Notes under the pieces: generated by a model
Seen by the model: the letters and a program-made list of their open reading frames with translations, nothing else
Database searches by the model: none
Told to the model about the DNA's origin: nothing
Source: Stichopus chloronotus
Taxonomy: Eukaryota; Echinodermata; Holothuroidea; Aspidochirotida; Stichopodidae
Reading direction: 5' to 3'
NCBI GenBank assembly: GCA_021234535.1
Contig: CM037838.1
Span: 9,115,506-9,179,505, forward strand
DNA length: 64,000 nt
Made by a program: the position numbers and the translations under genes
In this document: piece by piece, positions 24,801-39,800 of the stretch
Layout: each line of letters starts with the position of its first letter
How positions within the stretch are numbered: position 1 is the first letter of the stretch

Positions 24801-27800
24801 GTATCTCTACTTTGTATTATCCTCTAATGTGAACAAACAATTTATTCGGATTCCACAGTGTAACTTCTTAGCCAACCTGAAGGTTGATCCAAGCAGCGAA
24901 GGACCCTGGCCTCTTTTCATCCCCTCAAGGACACTGGCGGTCTTTGCCCACGTCTTTATGGCCAAGCTTCAGTCGAAGGAAGGTCTCGATGAGGTGAAAA
25001 AGGTTCTTCTCAAGTTTCTGGACACCCTCGCAGATCGGTGCATCGACGGACCTGCACTGGAAGAAAACGGTAAGCTGACACATTTGGATGCTTTAAAACT
25101 GGGTTGGTGTTAACTTTATGGTGCATTCTTAGTCCCCATCTTGTCGTCAGTTGTGGATGAGGATGATGTAACTTGAGAGAATCAATTGTGGGATTTTCAG
25201 TTTAAGATAAAAATAGTCTAGGTGGATCAAATGTGAAATTCAGTTTACAGAGTTCAACATGAGGAATTTAATGACTGAGAGACGAAGGAATATTATCAAG
25301 GGATGAAGTAACTGGGGATCACGTCACTGTTTGTGACCCATGAAAGCCCAATTGCTATTCAATTTCATGTATACTTGGCAGTAGTTGCAAATCAATATTT
25401 TCTCTGGTCCAACCTCAAAATTTCAATTCTCTCGCAAAGTGTTGAAGCTGAAGCCACAACTTTGCTTATGGCTGATGTTTGAGTGAGTTAAGTTTTCAAC
25501 TCATACACACTGCAGTGTTTGTTTAACATCTGCTTATCAAATTGAGCTGACTGCTAACCAATTCAAACATTTATTAGCAAAAAGTGCTAATCAGTTCGTT
25601 CACACCACCTTAACCATGTGAAGAATGTTTTAAAATCATGTTAAGCATTTTATCTTGTAAAAGGATTGAAGAGTGAAAACTCCATGTTTGAAAGCAAAGA
25701 AATCTGCCTCATGGTATTTAATCAATGAAAAGTGTTTCAGTTTTTAAGTTCATTAAATCAATCGTTTTTGACAAGATTTGGCATGTCAGGTCTGTCACCC
25801 TACGTGTAATTGCATCGCCAACTTTTTAAACAACATTTTAAATATTAAGTGATGAATGTACAATATTTTTACCACCGCCATTGGGAATTTTCTCCTTGTC
25901 AGAGGTCAATGTTGAACACATCCAGTTTCTGCTCTTGATTTTCGACTTCCTGAACGTGGAGGACAAATCCGAAATACTGAGACAGTGTGCTTTGTACGTC
26001 CTCAAGATATCTCAGTCCAGGTGAGTCGTCTGTTTTCATCTCGCAGGATGTAAAAATGAAAATATCAAGCAAACTTGCATAATGTCAGCTGATAGTTTTC
26101 CAAGTTGTTTTGACAATGTTGGTTCCTCAGCATTTGAAAAGGCGTTGAATGTCTTCTTAAGTGTCTCCCAGTGACAGTCCTCTGCTGAATCCAGTAATGT
26201 CTTTCAGATAGTCACGGTTGTTAGCCCACAAATGAATTTCCAACAAAAGCGGGCTGCACTCTGTTCGTGAAGACGTAGTCGAATGTTGCAATCAAGAGGA
26301 TGCTTTATGCAGAGATGGTCAGTGTTCTTACCCCTTGGAAAAAAACAACAACTTAAAAGTAAATGCTTACCATGTACCCTTCAAAATGTGGCAGATATCA
26401 AATGGATGTTTCCTATTCCTACTGACATCCATGTCCGATTTGTTTCTTGACAAATATTGACGAGTTGAAAAATTGGTGTAATAGCTGAGTTGTTGGCTAA
26501 CAGACCACCTGAGAATTCAAATTTTCCTCGATTGTGTGTCCCATTGTTTAGGAGACATTCAAATTGTGGTGTATTTCATGTTGATAAGGAGACTTTTGGT
26601 CAGAATATGTTTGCTCATTATTTCTGTCTCATACATGTTCCTTTAACATTTGGAGGAAAGATGCACTGAAAAGTATGTTTAAGTATGAAAAGTATGTTTA
26701 AGTATGAAAAGTATGTTTAAGTGTGAAAAGTATGTGTAAGTTTGAGAAAACTATGTTTAAGTATGAAAAGTATGTGTAAGTGTGAGAAAATATGTTTAAG
26801 TATGAAGAGTATGTGTAAGTATAAGAAAAGTATGTTTAAGTGTGAAAAGTATGTTTAAGTATGAAAAGTATGTTTTATGCATGTCCAAGTATGTTTAAGT
26901 TTGTCCATGAATGTTCCTTACAACTGTGTCCATCACCCTGAGAACTTCCGCCAAGCAAAAGAACAATGCAGTAATTGCATGTATCATAAATGGTTGAAAA
27001 GTGTCACCTGCTGAGGATCAATTAATGAAAATTGCATTTTCCAGATACGTTAATGAATGAACAATAAGATGAATGTGCAAATATACAGAAGGCCATATTT
27101 GGAAATAAGAAACTGTTGAATCCACTTTCGGATCTGTTAGATGGTAAGACTTATGTAGAAAGAAGACAGCCCGATGCGTTCAGCTTTGTCGTTGGGTTAC
27201 ATTGTTTTTATATTATCTTAAAATGGGGAAACAACGTAACTTGCGTCTCTTTTTTGTGCTACCTCGTGATTATTCATGTTTCCGTTTTCCCTCTGTACAG
27301 CCTTCTGGCGGAGACTCCACCCCTTGGACCCTGCCGACTCCTGCAGGTGTTTGAGTATCTTCTGTTTCACTTCTCAGAGTCAGCACCTCACCTTTACGAC
27401 CATGTGAGTGTTGTAGTTCATCGGTATTGCTAAGATGAATTTTATCTAAATGTCTCCAAATGTACTCTCTGCAATAGCAAGTGCTATTTTCAAAAACTAA
27501 TAAGTCAAGATTTTGAGATAGTCAGTTAAAAATTCTGAGATTATAGGACCAAATGTCGTGATACGTCAAAGTTTTGAGATAAGTTGAAATTTTTAGATGA
27601 GTCTAAGTTTTGAGATAATTAGTGAAAGGTTTGAGGTTATGATAAGTCATAGTCTGGAGAAACTAAGTCAAAGTTTTGAGATTATGAAGTCAAAATTTTG
27701 AGATGAAGAAGTGTGAGATAATAAGTCAAAATTATGAGGTAATTGAAAGTTTTTTGATAATATACCAAAATCTTGAGACAATCTCTGTGCATTTTTTAAT

Positions 27801-30800
27801 TCATTCGCCTTTGTTGGCCACCGTATTATGACAAGGTATCCTGCTGACAAAAAGTTTAGAAACAAACAACGATTTCTGCTCTAAATCTCAAGGTGCAATG
27901 GAACATATTCACCGTGCAGTCTTCCAACCCGGAGCTGCTGGCCAAGCAGAACGAACAGGGTGGCCTTGCCAAGACCAAGTTCTACGTCCAGTGCCCCGAG
28001 ATGGAGGAGAACCTGGAGAAGGTGCAAACGAACAGCTCCGCGTCACCCCCGGACAAGGTGGACTTCGCAAAACTGAAGAGATGCTTCTACAGCCTGGTGT
28101 CGATCAACAGCGAGAGAAATGGTCTGGTACCTCTGGACAAACAGGTCAGTTAACAAGAACGATTCTACAAAAATGTTTGGGAATTAATTTGCGGGAGAGA
28201 GAATTGGCCTATAGAAGGCTTCGGAATCTCTTCCACTCATTGACCAAACAGCCACCTGTTTGCCTCCCTTCCACTTCTTTGTTTGGACTAACTTATCCTC
28301 ATATTCATTCAAACTGAAATAGAAGGAGGGTCATAACGACCGGTCGGTTTTGACGAGTGAAACCTTTTCAAAATTTCTGTCGGTTTGTTCGATGTGACTT
28401 ACGGTTATTAACAAATTCAGTGGTCTCCACTTCAATGCTCTTAATTTTGTTTCGTCTGTAGGCTTGTGAGGTGCTCTACGATGAGTCATTCGACTACGGT
28501 GAATTCTACCAAGCAATGATTGAGCTTCAGGCCGCCGGTAGCAGCTGTGACGACATCGCGAAGAATGACGACAGGACCCTGCCGTACACGGTAAGTGTCG
28601 CTGCTGTAATTGAGAGCTTTGTCATTTTGACCTGCAGTATCACTCTACACTTACTGTTTCCTCTCCACTGTGTCTGTGTCATTGTGTTCTCACAAATACA
28701 CTGTAACTGTCATTTTGTCCCAGCCAGTTTATTCAAATTGTCTCTGTTTTCCTGTCAGTATACTGAGGTTGCCATTTAACTACTACACAGACACTCTTTT
28801 TAGTGCCTTTAAATTGCTTCTCAAATGCTGTTGTAGTGCCTTTTCAACACTACCGACACAGTCTCTGAGTGCCTAGTGGTTACCACTCATACACTCTTTC
28901 ACTACAACTCACACACTCTTTGCATGCTATTTCACCAATTCGCACACACTTTTTGTATGTTATCCACTGCTTCTTACACACTTCTTGCACTACCTTCACA
29001 CTCTTTTGTTTTTTTTGTTTTTTGTTTTTTTTTTACCACTAACCACATTCTCTTTTACGGTATCATTTTTATCCTTTCCATGTCGTCATTTGAAGCATAT
29101 CCACACATCCATGTACTTTGTATGTTTGACTTTGGCCTTACCCATATAATGGTGTGTGCTGCTTTGACAGTACCTGTTTACTGGGTGTGTTCTCATTTTC
29201 AGAGTGACATGCCATGTTGCACAGTACCCTGTGTCTACCATATCACACCACATGTGGACATCCTCTTGCAGTGTGGTAATGTTTCACGGGAAACCTTAAT
29301 TCTTGTTGTCGGTGATTCGACTCCATTTTCCCCTCTGGAATATTCTTTCTGTTGTAATCTCCTTGCAGATAGCATGTGCCATGCACTATGCACAACTCAT
29401 CACTTGGAGACTGCTGGACTGCCTGGCTCCCTCCGTGGCCTACCTGAAGCTCCTCGAGGGCCAGCATCTCGGCAAGGAGAGGCAGCTGTCCACCAGAGAG
29501 GTGATACATACCATGAGATGGGTGCCAAGACTCACCTCAGAGAAATACAAGCCTTGGATAATGGTGTGTATATGGTATCCTACCTCTTAATGTACAGTTG
29601 AACATTTCCAAGCGAATTGTAGCACACATAGAAATCAACTCCCTGGAATACACAATTTTATTGAAGTTTTCTCCACAGTTAGCTGCTCTTTAAGCGAAAA
29701 GTTTTCAAAGAATCAATGTTTGGACTTGGTTTGCAAATTCCTTATTCCTTCTGGAGGTACCTTGAATAGGATAATACTTGCAAAAGTGGAATTTTTGCCA
29801 GTTTCATGCACATCATAATACACCACTTAGTTTAAAGTCTGCTTTTAGTGAAAAATCATGTAAATTCAATTGAATTGCTTTATTGCTAAAATGGTGTGTT
29901 AATGTGGAGTGCTATGTATGGCAGATTGCAAAGGTTTTGGGCATCCTTAACAGAAGAAGAACAAATTGAAGCCTTGGAATAGCCTTTTATTATTGCCGGA
30001 GAATCCCATTGCCATATGTGAGTAATCTGCAGGGACTGCAGATCTCAATTTCTTTTGTCAAGATGGGATTACAAGCCCGTAGCGTCCTCGGAGAATGGTG
30101 ACGTTAAAAGCGGAGCAGCAATTAGCAACTTTCCGATGGACAGTTTTTCTTTCCGTCAATTATGTTGACCAGATCGGCAGTTTTGTGGTTAGTAGGGATA
30201 GAGTGGTTACAAGCTTTTTTTTTTTATCACTTCCAAAATGTCAAGGCATTTCATCTCGGTCTGTTTTGGTCGTAATTGGTCGTAGTTTGAACTTTAGGTG
30301 ACTCTTTTCTCATTTGAATGATGAAGGTAAACGGTTGCCAAATGAAATTTTTCAGCTCAGAAGTCATTATCAGATGCTCAACGGATTAAAAGAACGACAG
30401 TTTTGATAAAAATTGCACTTTGATTCATGGCATTCTCCATCCTGCCGTGAAGCAAGTGTTTCATTTTTTGTTTTTTTTCAGGAACACCTCTGTGAGCAGA
30501 GACTACCAACCACTGAAGTTGAGAGTCTTCTCGACATCATCGGCAAGACCTGTGACAACGTCAGCTTTGACATACAGCTGACCACAAACGCCATCGTTGC
30601 ACAGGCATGTAGTGTAACCTCTACTTGTAACATCACTAAGTAGATACAGGTCCATTGGCAAGTCATAGTTAGGAGGGGGGGGGGAGCAAAATAGGGGAGG
30701 CAATGCCTAGTAGCACATATGACATCTTGATAATTTTTTTTTCTCCTCCAAAATTGTAGGGAAGACAAAAGTTATTTCAGGAGGGCTGCATCCCCCTCCC

Positions 30801-33800
30801 CCGTCTGGTTATGGACCTGTGTACATTCAAAATATTACTTCTATATGTGGATAAGCTGAAGAGAACAATTCCTGGAATGGTGTGCAGAAGCGGGGATCCT
30901 GTTTGGGTTACAAAGTACACTTTTCCTGATTTCTGCAAAGGGACTCATGATGACAAGTTCTGTAAAAATGACCCATTACTGGCACATATTCACTAGCTTT
31001 GCCCCCCCCCCCGGAACAGCACAAGATGATGTGAATTTTGAACACTAGCCCAGTGTCTGTAGAGCAGCTCAAGAATTGTTGAATACATGAAATACAAGCC
31101 AAGAGCTCAGTGGTACAGCTCACGAGGTTGTGAATATATAAACACAAGTGCTCTGTAAGACGTGCTTGTTTTCGTTCATCTCAGACCTAAAACTATTCGA
31201 ATGCCCATTGTTTTTCATCTTTGACCCTCGTAGATAGCTTTTCTGGAAAGGTGTGGTTGCTGAAGTGATATGCTGGTGCTTTTTGAAAACCTGCTTCCAT
31301 ACCATTAATGTTTCATTCTTTTGTTCGTCACTTTCAGCTGGAGCAGTTTGCACCACTGACCCATAGTTACGACTGCTTCCTGTCACATGAGCTACCCGGG
31401 TTCTCCTCTGTCTGCTTGTTGGACTTGGCTGTTGCTAAAGTTCAGTCATCTTTACACAAGGAAAAGGTGCAAAAAGTAAGCACTCTTTGTTGTTGTTTTT
31501 ATGTATATAATGTGAACATTAGCACATGTCATTCACATGCCATTCATGTGTCATACACATGTCACTCACATGTAGTCACCGAACTATGGGTTCTCGGCTT
31601 CACGGAGGGGGTTTACAAGTGAAGTCATGATAGCTAATTATTTGTCACCTGAATTTCAGTGAGATTATGTTTGAACTTTTTTGAAATTGAATACTGCTAT
31701 CATGAGGGAAATCGTGGACACCCTGTCTTTTTTTGGGGGGTGGATGGGCTGAGAGAAATGATAAGTTACAAAGAGATTTAAGCCTTGCCGTGTGACAATG
31801 TAGACCTAATGAATCGCTTGCTGCTATTAGTTTTGCATGCCATTCTGCCCTGTTTGTCATGACAACGCAAACTGTTCTGCTATTTTCCCCTCCCAAGGCC
31901 GATGGACAGCTAGCTAAAGATTGTCAAGAATTGATGCTGAATCTGCTGCGACTTCTTCAGAAGTTTGTCAGTGTTTCAAGGTATGTTTTCATTTGCAGTT
32001 CTCTGAAGTACTATCCCTAGTAATAACATGTTGTCCCCACTTTCTTGAAAGCATTATTAAGTGACGGAGGTAATTTGCTGAGGTAAATATTTTGGTCCTG
32101 TGTCAGCAAGGCCTATTTTCTGTGCACTTCATTCAATTTTCTTTTCTTATTAATTCCTATGGTTTACACCAGGTCATAGAGACGTCTTTCAGTGCTGGTA
32201 ACTGCCCCTGTATTGGTAGCCTTTTCTATGTAATAATTTGTTGACAGCTTCAAAAAGTCCATTCCGGTCTTAAACTAAACCATGATGCATGAAATGTCAC
32301 AGTCCATCCTACGACATCTTCAAAATAGCTTGACAACCACACGGCTTCGAGCCATCCCTGTACACTCATTTTCAGAAATACCTTTTCCAAAGTTTGGGGA
32401 GTGTACGTTACCTGTTGTTGCACACCACGATATGCCCTCTCTTGAAAAATTGCTCCAATCACCAAGTGACATCAATCCCAAAGTGTCATTATTGCTTCTT
32501 CAGGTCGTGTCTCATGTTCGAGATCGTGGAGAATTCCAGCCTATTCACGGCGATGTCGTGGTCGGCCCACAGCGCCGTCTTTAGCATCATCTCCAGCTTC
32601 GCCCAGAGACGTGGAGAGGGGACCGTGGCGTTGAGAGGGACCCTGTCAGATGTGGAGAAGGAGAGCCTCAACAAATGGAACAATGCCTTTACTGGTCAAC
32701 CAGCAGAAGCTATGGTTTGTGCCAAACTTTTTGAAGTTTTTATTGTTCTTTTTGTCGAGGCATTGTTAACAGAGAATGATCCACCCAAAGGTGGGAATTA
32801 AGAGTTTGTTTAATCTTCTGAAGAATTCTGCATTATTTGTAGATTGCCTACGCTGCAACAAGGAAGCAATTTGTGTGAACTTTTCGACATTCTTGCATTG
32901 CCAAAATACCTGTCCCTGTTAGTAATGAAATTGCTCTTTGCAAAATTTAGTCCTCCTTGGTATTCTTTGAAATGAATTGCAAAAATGCTTGAGAATAGTC
33001 ATACCTGCTTCCAATATTAAATATTATTTCTGGTATTTAAATGAAAGAAACAAAAGAAAGCAAGGAAAAAAAAACAGCGACTTAACTGTTTGCCGACGAA
33101 CAACCTTCAACAGTCAACCGTGATGAAATTGATCACTCTCCCTACATGATTGTTTCTTGCCTTCTAAAATTCCTTTTCACACCTTTGAATATTACTTGAT
33201 AGGTTTGCTGACACCTCTGTAAAGTAAGAGTCCAAATTTGCCTCCTCAAGTCAAATAAATTCCACCTTTTTATCTTCTTGTTTACCAGCTGAAGGAGATG
33301 GAGAACAAACCGATTCTTTCCGAATGTTACCTGGATAAGATCATGGGGCTCCATCTCGACACACTCACCAGTGAGTATAGATTTCGCGTGGCGGTGTGAT
33401 CTTAACTCTCGCAGCTACGGATGACCCATCGATTTATAATAGAGTGTGACGCTCTGTATTGTATGGGTAGTGTGTGGTGATTTGCTCACTTTTCACCTCT
33501 TTGATTTTAACCGTTGCTGGATTGTAATGGCAGATGAGAGCTGCCTTTTAATTCGTCGCTGCAATTATTAGAGGCTGGCTTGCCATCGTGGTCTTGGAGG
33601 GATGCAGGTTCTCTACTTTGATAAACACAAAATTATACAGTTCTCGTATCCTTGGAATAGAATAAAAAACTGAACCTCCTACCCCCATCCAAGAAAGGGG
33701 AGAAGACCTATAATTGTTCCAGTTGTTTAGTAAAAAGAAAGTTTTTTTTCCACTGTGATCATGTAGTTTTCTTACAGATGTATCTTGTGTGTGTGTGTGT

Positions 33801-36800
33801 GTATTTGTGTGTGTTTTCATCCCTGAGTTTTGTATGTATTTGTACTGATCTGTGTATGTACATGTTTCCATTTATGTAAACATGCTCCTTCCTTTTCCCC
33901 CATCCCAAAGTTTTCATGCATGTATCAGAAATAAATTGGATGTATCAATGGCTACTTCCAAACAATAGTGCTCGTCATATTATTTAAAACATGGATAAAT
34001 TGGTTACTTTCTTTACCTGCTATTTCTTTTCTTTTCCACAGAAACACCCCCATCCTCGATAATGGTCTCCTCCTCAGTGAAGTACCTCATGTTCTATGTC
34101 GTACAGCTTGTGTCCAGCCTCAAAGAGTGAGTATGAATTCCCAAAGTGAAGTCTTAAGACATGTCACATGTCCCCCTTGTTAGTTTCATGTTTAAAAAAA
34201 TATGATGTGGTAAAGAAATGTCACTAAATTCTCGTATAACATAATAGCGACATTTTAAATGTGATTTTCTCATTTGGAGTTGGCTGTAAACTTAATGTTA
34301 TAACTCTTGATTTCCTTGCTGATGTTATCAACTGTTCTGTGGATGCACAAAGTCATTTGAGTTTTTGCTTTATTATTTTACTTTTTTTTAAGATAATGTA
34401 ATTCAAATGTGATCGCTGTTTGGTCAAAACATGGCAGGATAGATTCCAAAACTCTCAAAAACAATTTGATTTGAAAAAAAAAAAAAAAAAAAAGCTGGAG
34501 CATGCCTCCACCACTGTATCTATTGTAGCAAAATCATGTTATTGCTATACTGGATTGATGAGTTTGTAGGTACATTGCAAAAAAAAGAGAAGAAAAAACC
34601 CCTCAATTTCAGATGGTTTATTGTACTGTGATACCATGCATAAACAGTGTATTGCTGGTGTCAAACAGGTAATAATTGACAAAGGAGTAAATTCTCTTTT
34701 TTGTTTTTTTCAGAGGTGATTTCTCCACTTCTTTTTCCAGTTCTTTACTTGTGTTTCATTGTATTTTGAAATTGACATTTCTACACCAATTTTACTTTCA
34801 GTTTATGTCCCAAAGATGCTGACAACAAGGAGGTCATCAAGGAGACGCTCCTGCCTCTTCTGCTCGACGTCAGCAGCGAATATCTCTTTGATACGGTGGG
34901 TCATGGAAGATTTAAATGCCTCTCTGACAAAATATCCATCTTAAAATTACAGAAATTGGTTGGTGACCTGATAGCGACAGCACATTCTGTACTTACCATA
35001 TCTGTTAACAGCTTTTAAGTACTCAGTATTGCATGGATTTTACTGATCTGTGGTCAATAAAAAACGTCGAATCCGTAACATTACTATGTAAACATCTTTC
35101 TTTTTGATCTGTAAAATTCACGAAAAAAAATAAAAGTTTGTTAGGTTGTGATGTTAACTACATCTGGAGCTGTAACTTGTTTACACATCTGAATCACACT
35201 ATTGTCATAACATTCATAACATTTAAAAAATTGTTTGCTTTTGTAACATTACTAAAACCATCATAGTCCATAACATCAGTAAAAACACCAGGCCCTGTAT
35301 CATTCGTACATAGGATGGTATTCGTACCTCTCCTAAAGAAACAACTGGATCCATAACATTTTTTTTGGTAGATTTGTCACTGTGAAATAGTGTTCCCTTG
35401 AGTCGTTGTCTCACTCTGTTTAGGTAACTATTATTTTTCTAATGGCTGTTTTCCTGCACCTCTTTTCTGCTAGAATTCTGCTTAACCAGCCAGCTGTAAG
35501 CAAAGTTGTGTACTTCACATAGAGCACAATTGACCAGTAGTTACCACAGTGTCACAGACTGTGAAACTCTCTGGTGTGTGAGATGTCAATGGGCATTTAG
35601 TTTCGGTGAACCTCTTTGGCAAATTTTACAAAAAACAAATCCAGAACCTATTGATCGAGTTTTCCCAGCGAACTTTTAGCGGCCTTAATTTACTATATCA
35701 ATATGTGACATTTCAACAGAAATCCTAATAGACATCTTCTGACTCCCCCCCCTTCCCCTCCCCTTGTATATCGTTTCCTTTGCTGTTGTGACTCTGATAT
35801 GATGTGCCATTAACTCACAAAGAGATGGTGCTATTGAGCAGTGTGTAGTCCTTGGCAGACACATCTCAGAGACCACTACCTGAGAACTGACGATTTTGAT
35901 TTTTACAGGCATCGCAGATTGTGACAGATGTGACAGGTGCTCTTGACAGCAGTGACATAGTCACGCAGGTGTACCTGAGTTTGTACGGAGCAGCCGATAC
36001 TTGCATCAGAAGATACGGGGAACCTGGCAGGTGAGATCTCTCTCTCTTTATCAGTTCTGAATTCTTTCAATCCTTGATTTAATGTATAAAAAAGTTTATT
36101 GAAATTCTTCTCATAGTCCGTGTTTTTTTTTCCATATTGAGTGGACAAATTTTAGTAAATACTTTCAAATCTGGAATCTTTCCTCTTGAAGTGTTTTGGG
36201 ATGAAAATATATATTTTTTGTTTCATAGTGGAGATGTACATGTAACAAGTTTGAATGGTTTGAGGTTTCTGAAAGTTGATAATGGTCAGACACTTTCAAA
36301 CAAGATTTGGCAAGATTACTCAGCTTACGGTGAGGGGTACCTCCCTGTTTTGGCTTTACCAGAGGTTTCCTTTCCTAGTTGATAATTTATAATTTTTGAG
36401 GTTTCCTTTCCTAGTTGATAATTTATAATTTTTTTTTAGGGGGGGGAGAGGGCAGGCTTTTTTTTACGCATTGATGTAAGAAAAGTTGTAACATTTCATG
36501 TTCTTTTCATTTTTCTAACCTTACTTTTTATCTTCTTGTTCCTGGATCAGTCGCCTCTCAGAGAAGGCCTTCCTCGGCTGTCTCAGCATCTTCAACTCTG
36601 GACTAGAAGACGAGAATGGCCGCAAGGCACTGAGAATATTCTACGAGGAGAATGCAGGTATGCGTGAAGAGAGCTTAATTTGTGCCTTAATCAAAACTGC
36701 CATGCCTTTAATTTATGCCTCTTTGTAGTTGATTATTGATGCCTCTTGTTTATCATCATGACGTCCTCTCAGGATCTCTCTGATACTACGTCCATCTTGT

Positions 36801-39800
36801 ATTTATTTTCGTAACGAATTTTGAGCAATAATTTTCCATCTCCTCTTCCAGACATCTGTTTCCTTCTGATGGCAGCATCTAAGCCGTTTCTCTCGCAGCA
36901 TCTCACACCAAAACTGCTCCAGTACTTCCTTAGGATCACTCAGAAGGGTAGGTGACCGCCTCTCGAACCGACCAGTAAGATGGTGATAAGTAGACTGTCA
37001 TGTCTCGCATTTGTTGAGATGTTTCATGTTGTGTTGGTGTGAAGTCCCTCCAGAGATGGACTTCGCAGTTGCCACCAAAATGATGTGCACGGATGAAAAA
37101 GAAAGAGTCTTTATTGTTGATAGAGCTTGTTGATTCATGAAATGGCTATACTGATCCTGACAAGTGACTGCTAGCATCACAGAGCCCTTGGAGCGGTGCT
37201 CCGCCGGATTTATGGTCCATGGATGTCCTGTTCACATGACCTAACCTTTTCTTTCCTCTTTGGTTGTTCTGATCATCTTGTTCCTGGAATGATATGACCG
37301 CTTGCATCTTGATCATCGATATGATCTTTGTCACTGTCTATATTACCTGCTTTATTTTGAATAATGTATCATTCTGTGTCCAGAATATATTTGTTTTAAA
37401 ATTTATGTTTCTTTCTGTAAAATTAAAACAATATTTTCCTTCAAGAGTTGTTGTTTAACTAAGAACTAAGATTTATAAAATTTTGAAATAACTTTGTTTA
37501 CTTTTCAATAGTCGAAGCCCATCCCAGCGACACAGATCTCCCCGTGGTGCTGCGGGTCTTCGGCCGCCAGATGCTGGAAAACCAGAACAGGGTCGAGAAC
37601 TGGTTGAAGTGTTTGGTGAAGGAAAGGACCCACCTACAGGAGAACAAACATGCCCTGGAGTCTCTTGCATCGGCCTTGGTCAAGGAACACAGGTAAAGCA
37701 AAATATGAAAATGGTCAAGACAAAAACTAAAATGTAATCATCAAGCAGACTACATTTTGAAGGAAAGGTAGTAGCGTCAGATGTCAGTGAGCAAGAACCA
37801 GCAGAAATGCTGGTTCCATCTTTGTAACATATGTTTGGAATAGAATGAGGCTTCATGAGACACCTGAAGCATGGATCTGAAACGAAAGCAAAAATTGCTC
37901 AAAAAAGTGAACCAGACGATGGATTTGCAAGTTGATTGTGGTCAGAGAGTTAGTCAAGCAATCAATATCAGACATAAACTTTTTCATTGTTGGACATTCC
38001 TCTGACCAAGTTTAAAATCCTTCTAAGTCGTTGGAATCAAGGTAGCATATCAAGTGAGATCTTATCAACCTATCCATAACAATTCGACCATCGTAGGACT
38101 AATCCTTCACAGACTGCGAACAAATTTGTCTCCTTGTGGTTTACCCACAGCATCCACATCACAGACTCTTTCTCCACGGCCCTGCTGCGGGCGCTGATAC
38201 CCATCGCGTCGCAGCTGCTGACCCGGGACGTGACCTACACCATGACCTTTGCTGACCTCATGCCCGTCATGATCATCCTGGCCAGATACGGTTGGGGTGA
38301 CGGCCACATGGAGCTATTCCAAGCCGCCTACGGTTGGCTGGAGGAATGGTGGGTCCCTTCAACAGATCGTTTTTATTTTGTATTACAAGTGTATTGCATT
38401 GCATTGTATTGTTTTGTATGGCATGGTATTGTACTGAATTACATGGTATTACATTGTATTGTATGGTATTGTATCTTGTAGTGGTGTACTGTTTTTGCTT
38501 TGTTTTTCTGCCAGGAAGGTAGAGTTATTGTGAAACCATGAAAGGGATAACTTTGCCTGTATTTCTAACTGGATCTCTGTTCATTATTCAAAAAATCATA
38601 AGGAAATAACTCCAGCACTGTTGGTTTAGCATTTTTCAATCAAACGCAAAAAGGTTAGAAGTCTTATGGTACGTCAAGGGATCTTTGCCTCACTTTCGTG
38701 CAATCAAATCATCACCATTCCTTAGATAAAGTTTGAAGAAACCAGAATCAGCATAGGTTCATTTTTTAATCTGTCCTTTCATAGCCAAGAATTACTCTCT
38801 CAGAAGGAAGTCATTGAAAAGATGAAACAAGCAAACCCAGATGGCATGGTAAGTGCAATTAGTCAAATTGTAGTTTCTTTGTTCCAGGACTTTACATACA
38901 TACTTTTATTCAATAATTCTCCTGGTTGTAGATGACTATTCACTGCTGATCTAAGAATAATGTTCGCCGAGCATCCAGCCAATTGGGACAATTTCCTACA
39001 CTACTAACAACTTTATAGTCTACACTGTCCACCCATGAAATACTTCAAAACACCAAAACTGACAATTTTAGCAGTTTCTAACCTTTATCTGGTAGAATAC
39101 ATAAATATGCATGTTGTAATACAATTTCTGCAAATGGGACATGAACACACAGTGTAGAAGGTACTGTCCCTACTGGATGCATTTATTCATAGTGCTATGA
39201 GTATTTATGAGCATCCATGGTATTCCATTATATCCATATCAATACTAATTAGACATGCTTTCTCTATTTTCCTCCTTAACCAGCTGACAAGTTGTTTTGA
39301 TTGGTTTCCCATGATTCTAAGTTCCTTTTGCTTCGAACCTATTTTCCAAGTTGTTTTGATTGGTTTCCCATGATTCCAATGTCCTATTTTTCAACCTCCC
39401 ATTTTCTCCAGGAGAAGATTTTCTTCCAGCAGAATGAAGTGACTGTAGATGCTGCCTGCTGTATCCTGAGTTACATCGCTGACGTCCTATCCACCCTGAA
39501 ACAGTCCAACGAGAGGTGAGAGAGTGCCCTCTTCCTTTTCTCTTACGCAAATTGTTGTGATATTTGAGACACACTCTACCATCTTTGACTATTTGTACCA
39601 TCAAATTCGGTCTCAGACCACATGTCTCTTTTTAACGTACAATATACAGTGGCCTTTATGTTGTGCAAGGAGCTCATCAAAAGTAATTTTTAAAAGTTGA
39701 AAATAATATTTCACTGTAGAAGAGAAAATCTCCCTCACAGGACACTTAACCCAGTGTAATTTTCCATTATGGAAGAATTTTGATAACTTGATAAACTATC

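Noticed and set aside
26671..26876. Regular repeats that could look like a CRISPR array
   Set aside because: Units are contiguous, with no unique spacers, and lie inside an intron of an animal gene. It is a minisatellite.
28876..29601. Open frame of 241 codons on the plus strand
   Set aside because: It runs through low-complexity CACACTCTTT repeats of UBR4 intron 20 and then reads exon 21 in the wrong frame. There is no domain.
34473..34493. A-run that could mark a retrocopy tail
   Set aside because: No gene-like sequence or target duplication lies upstream; it is a simple homopolymer in intron 27.
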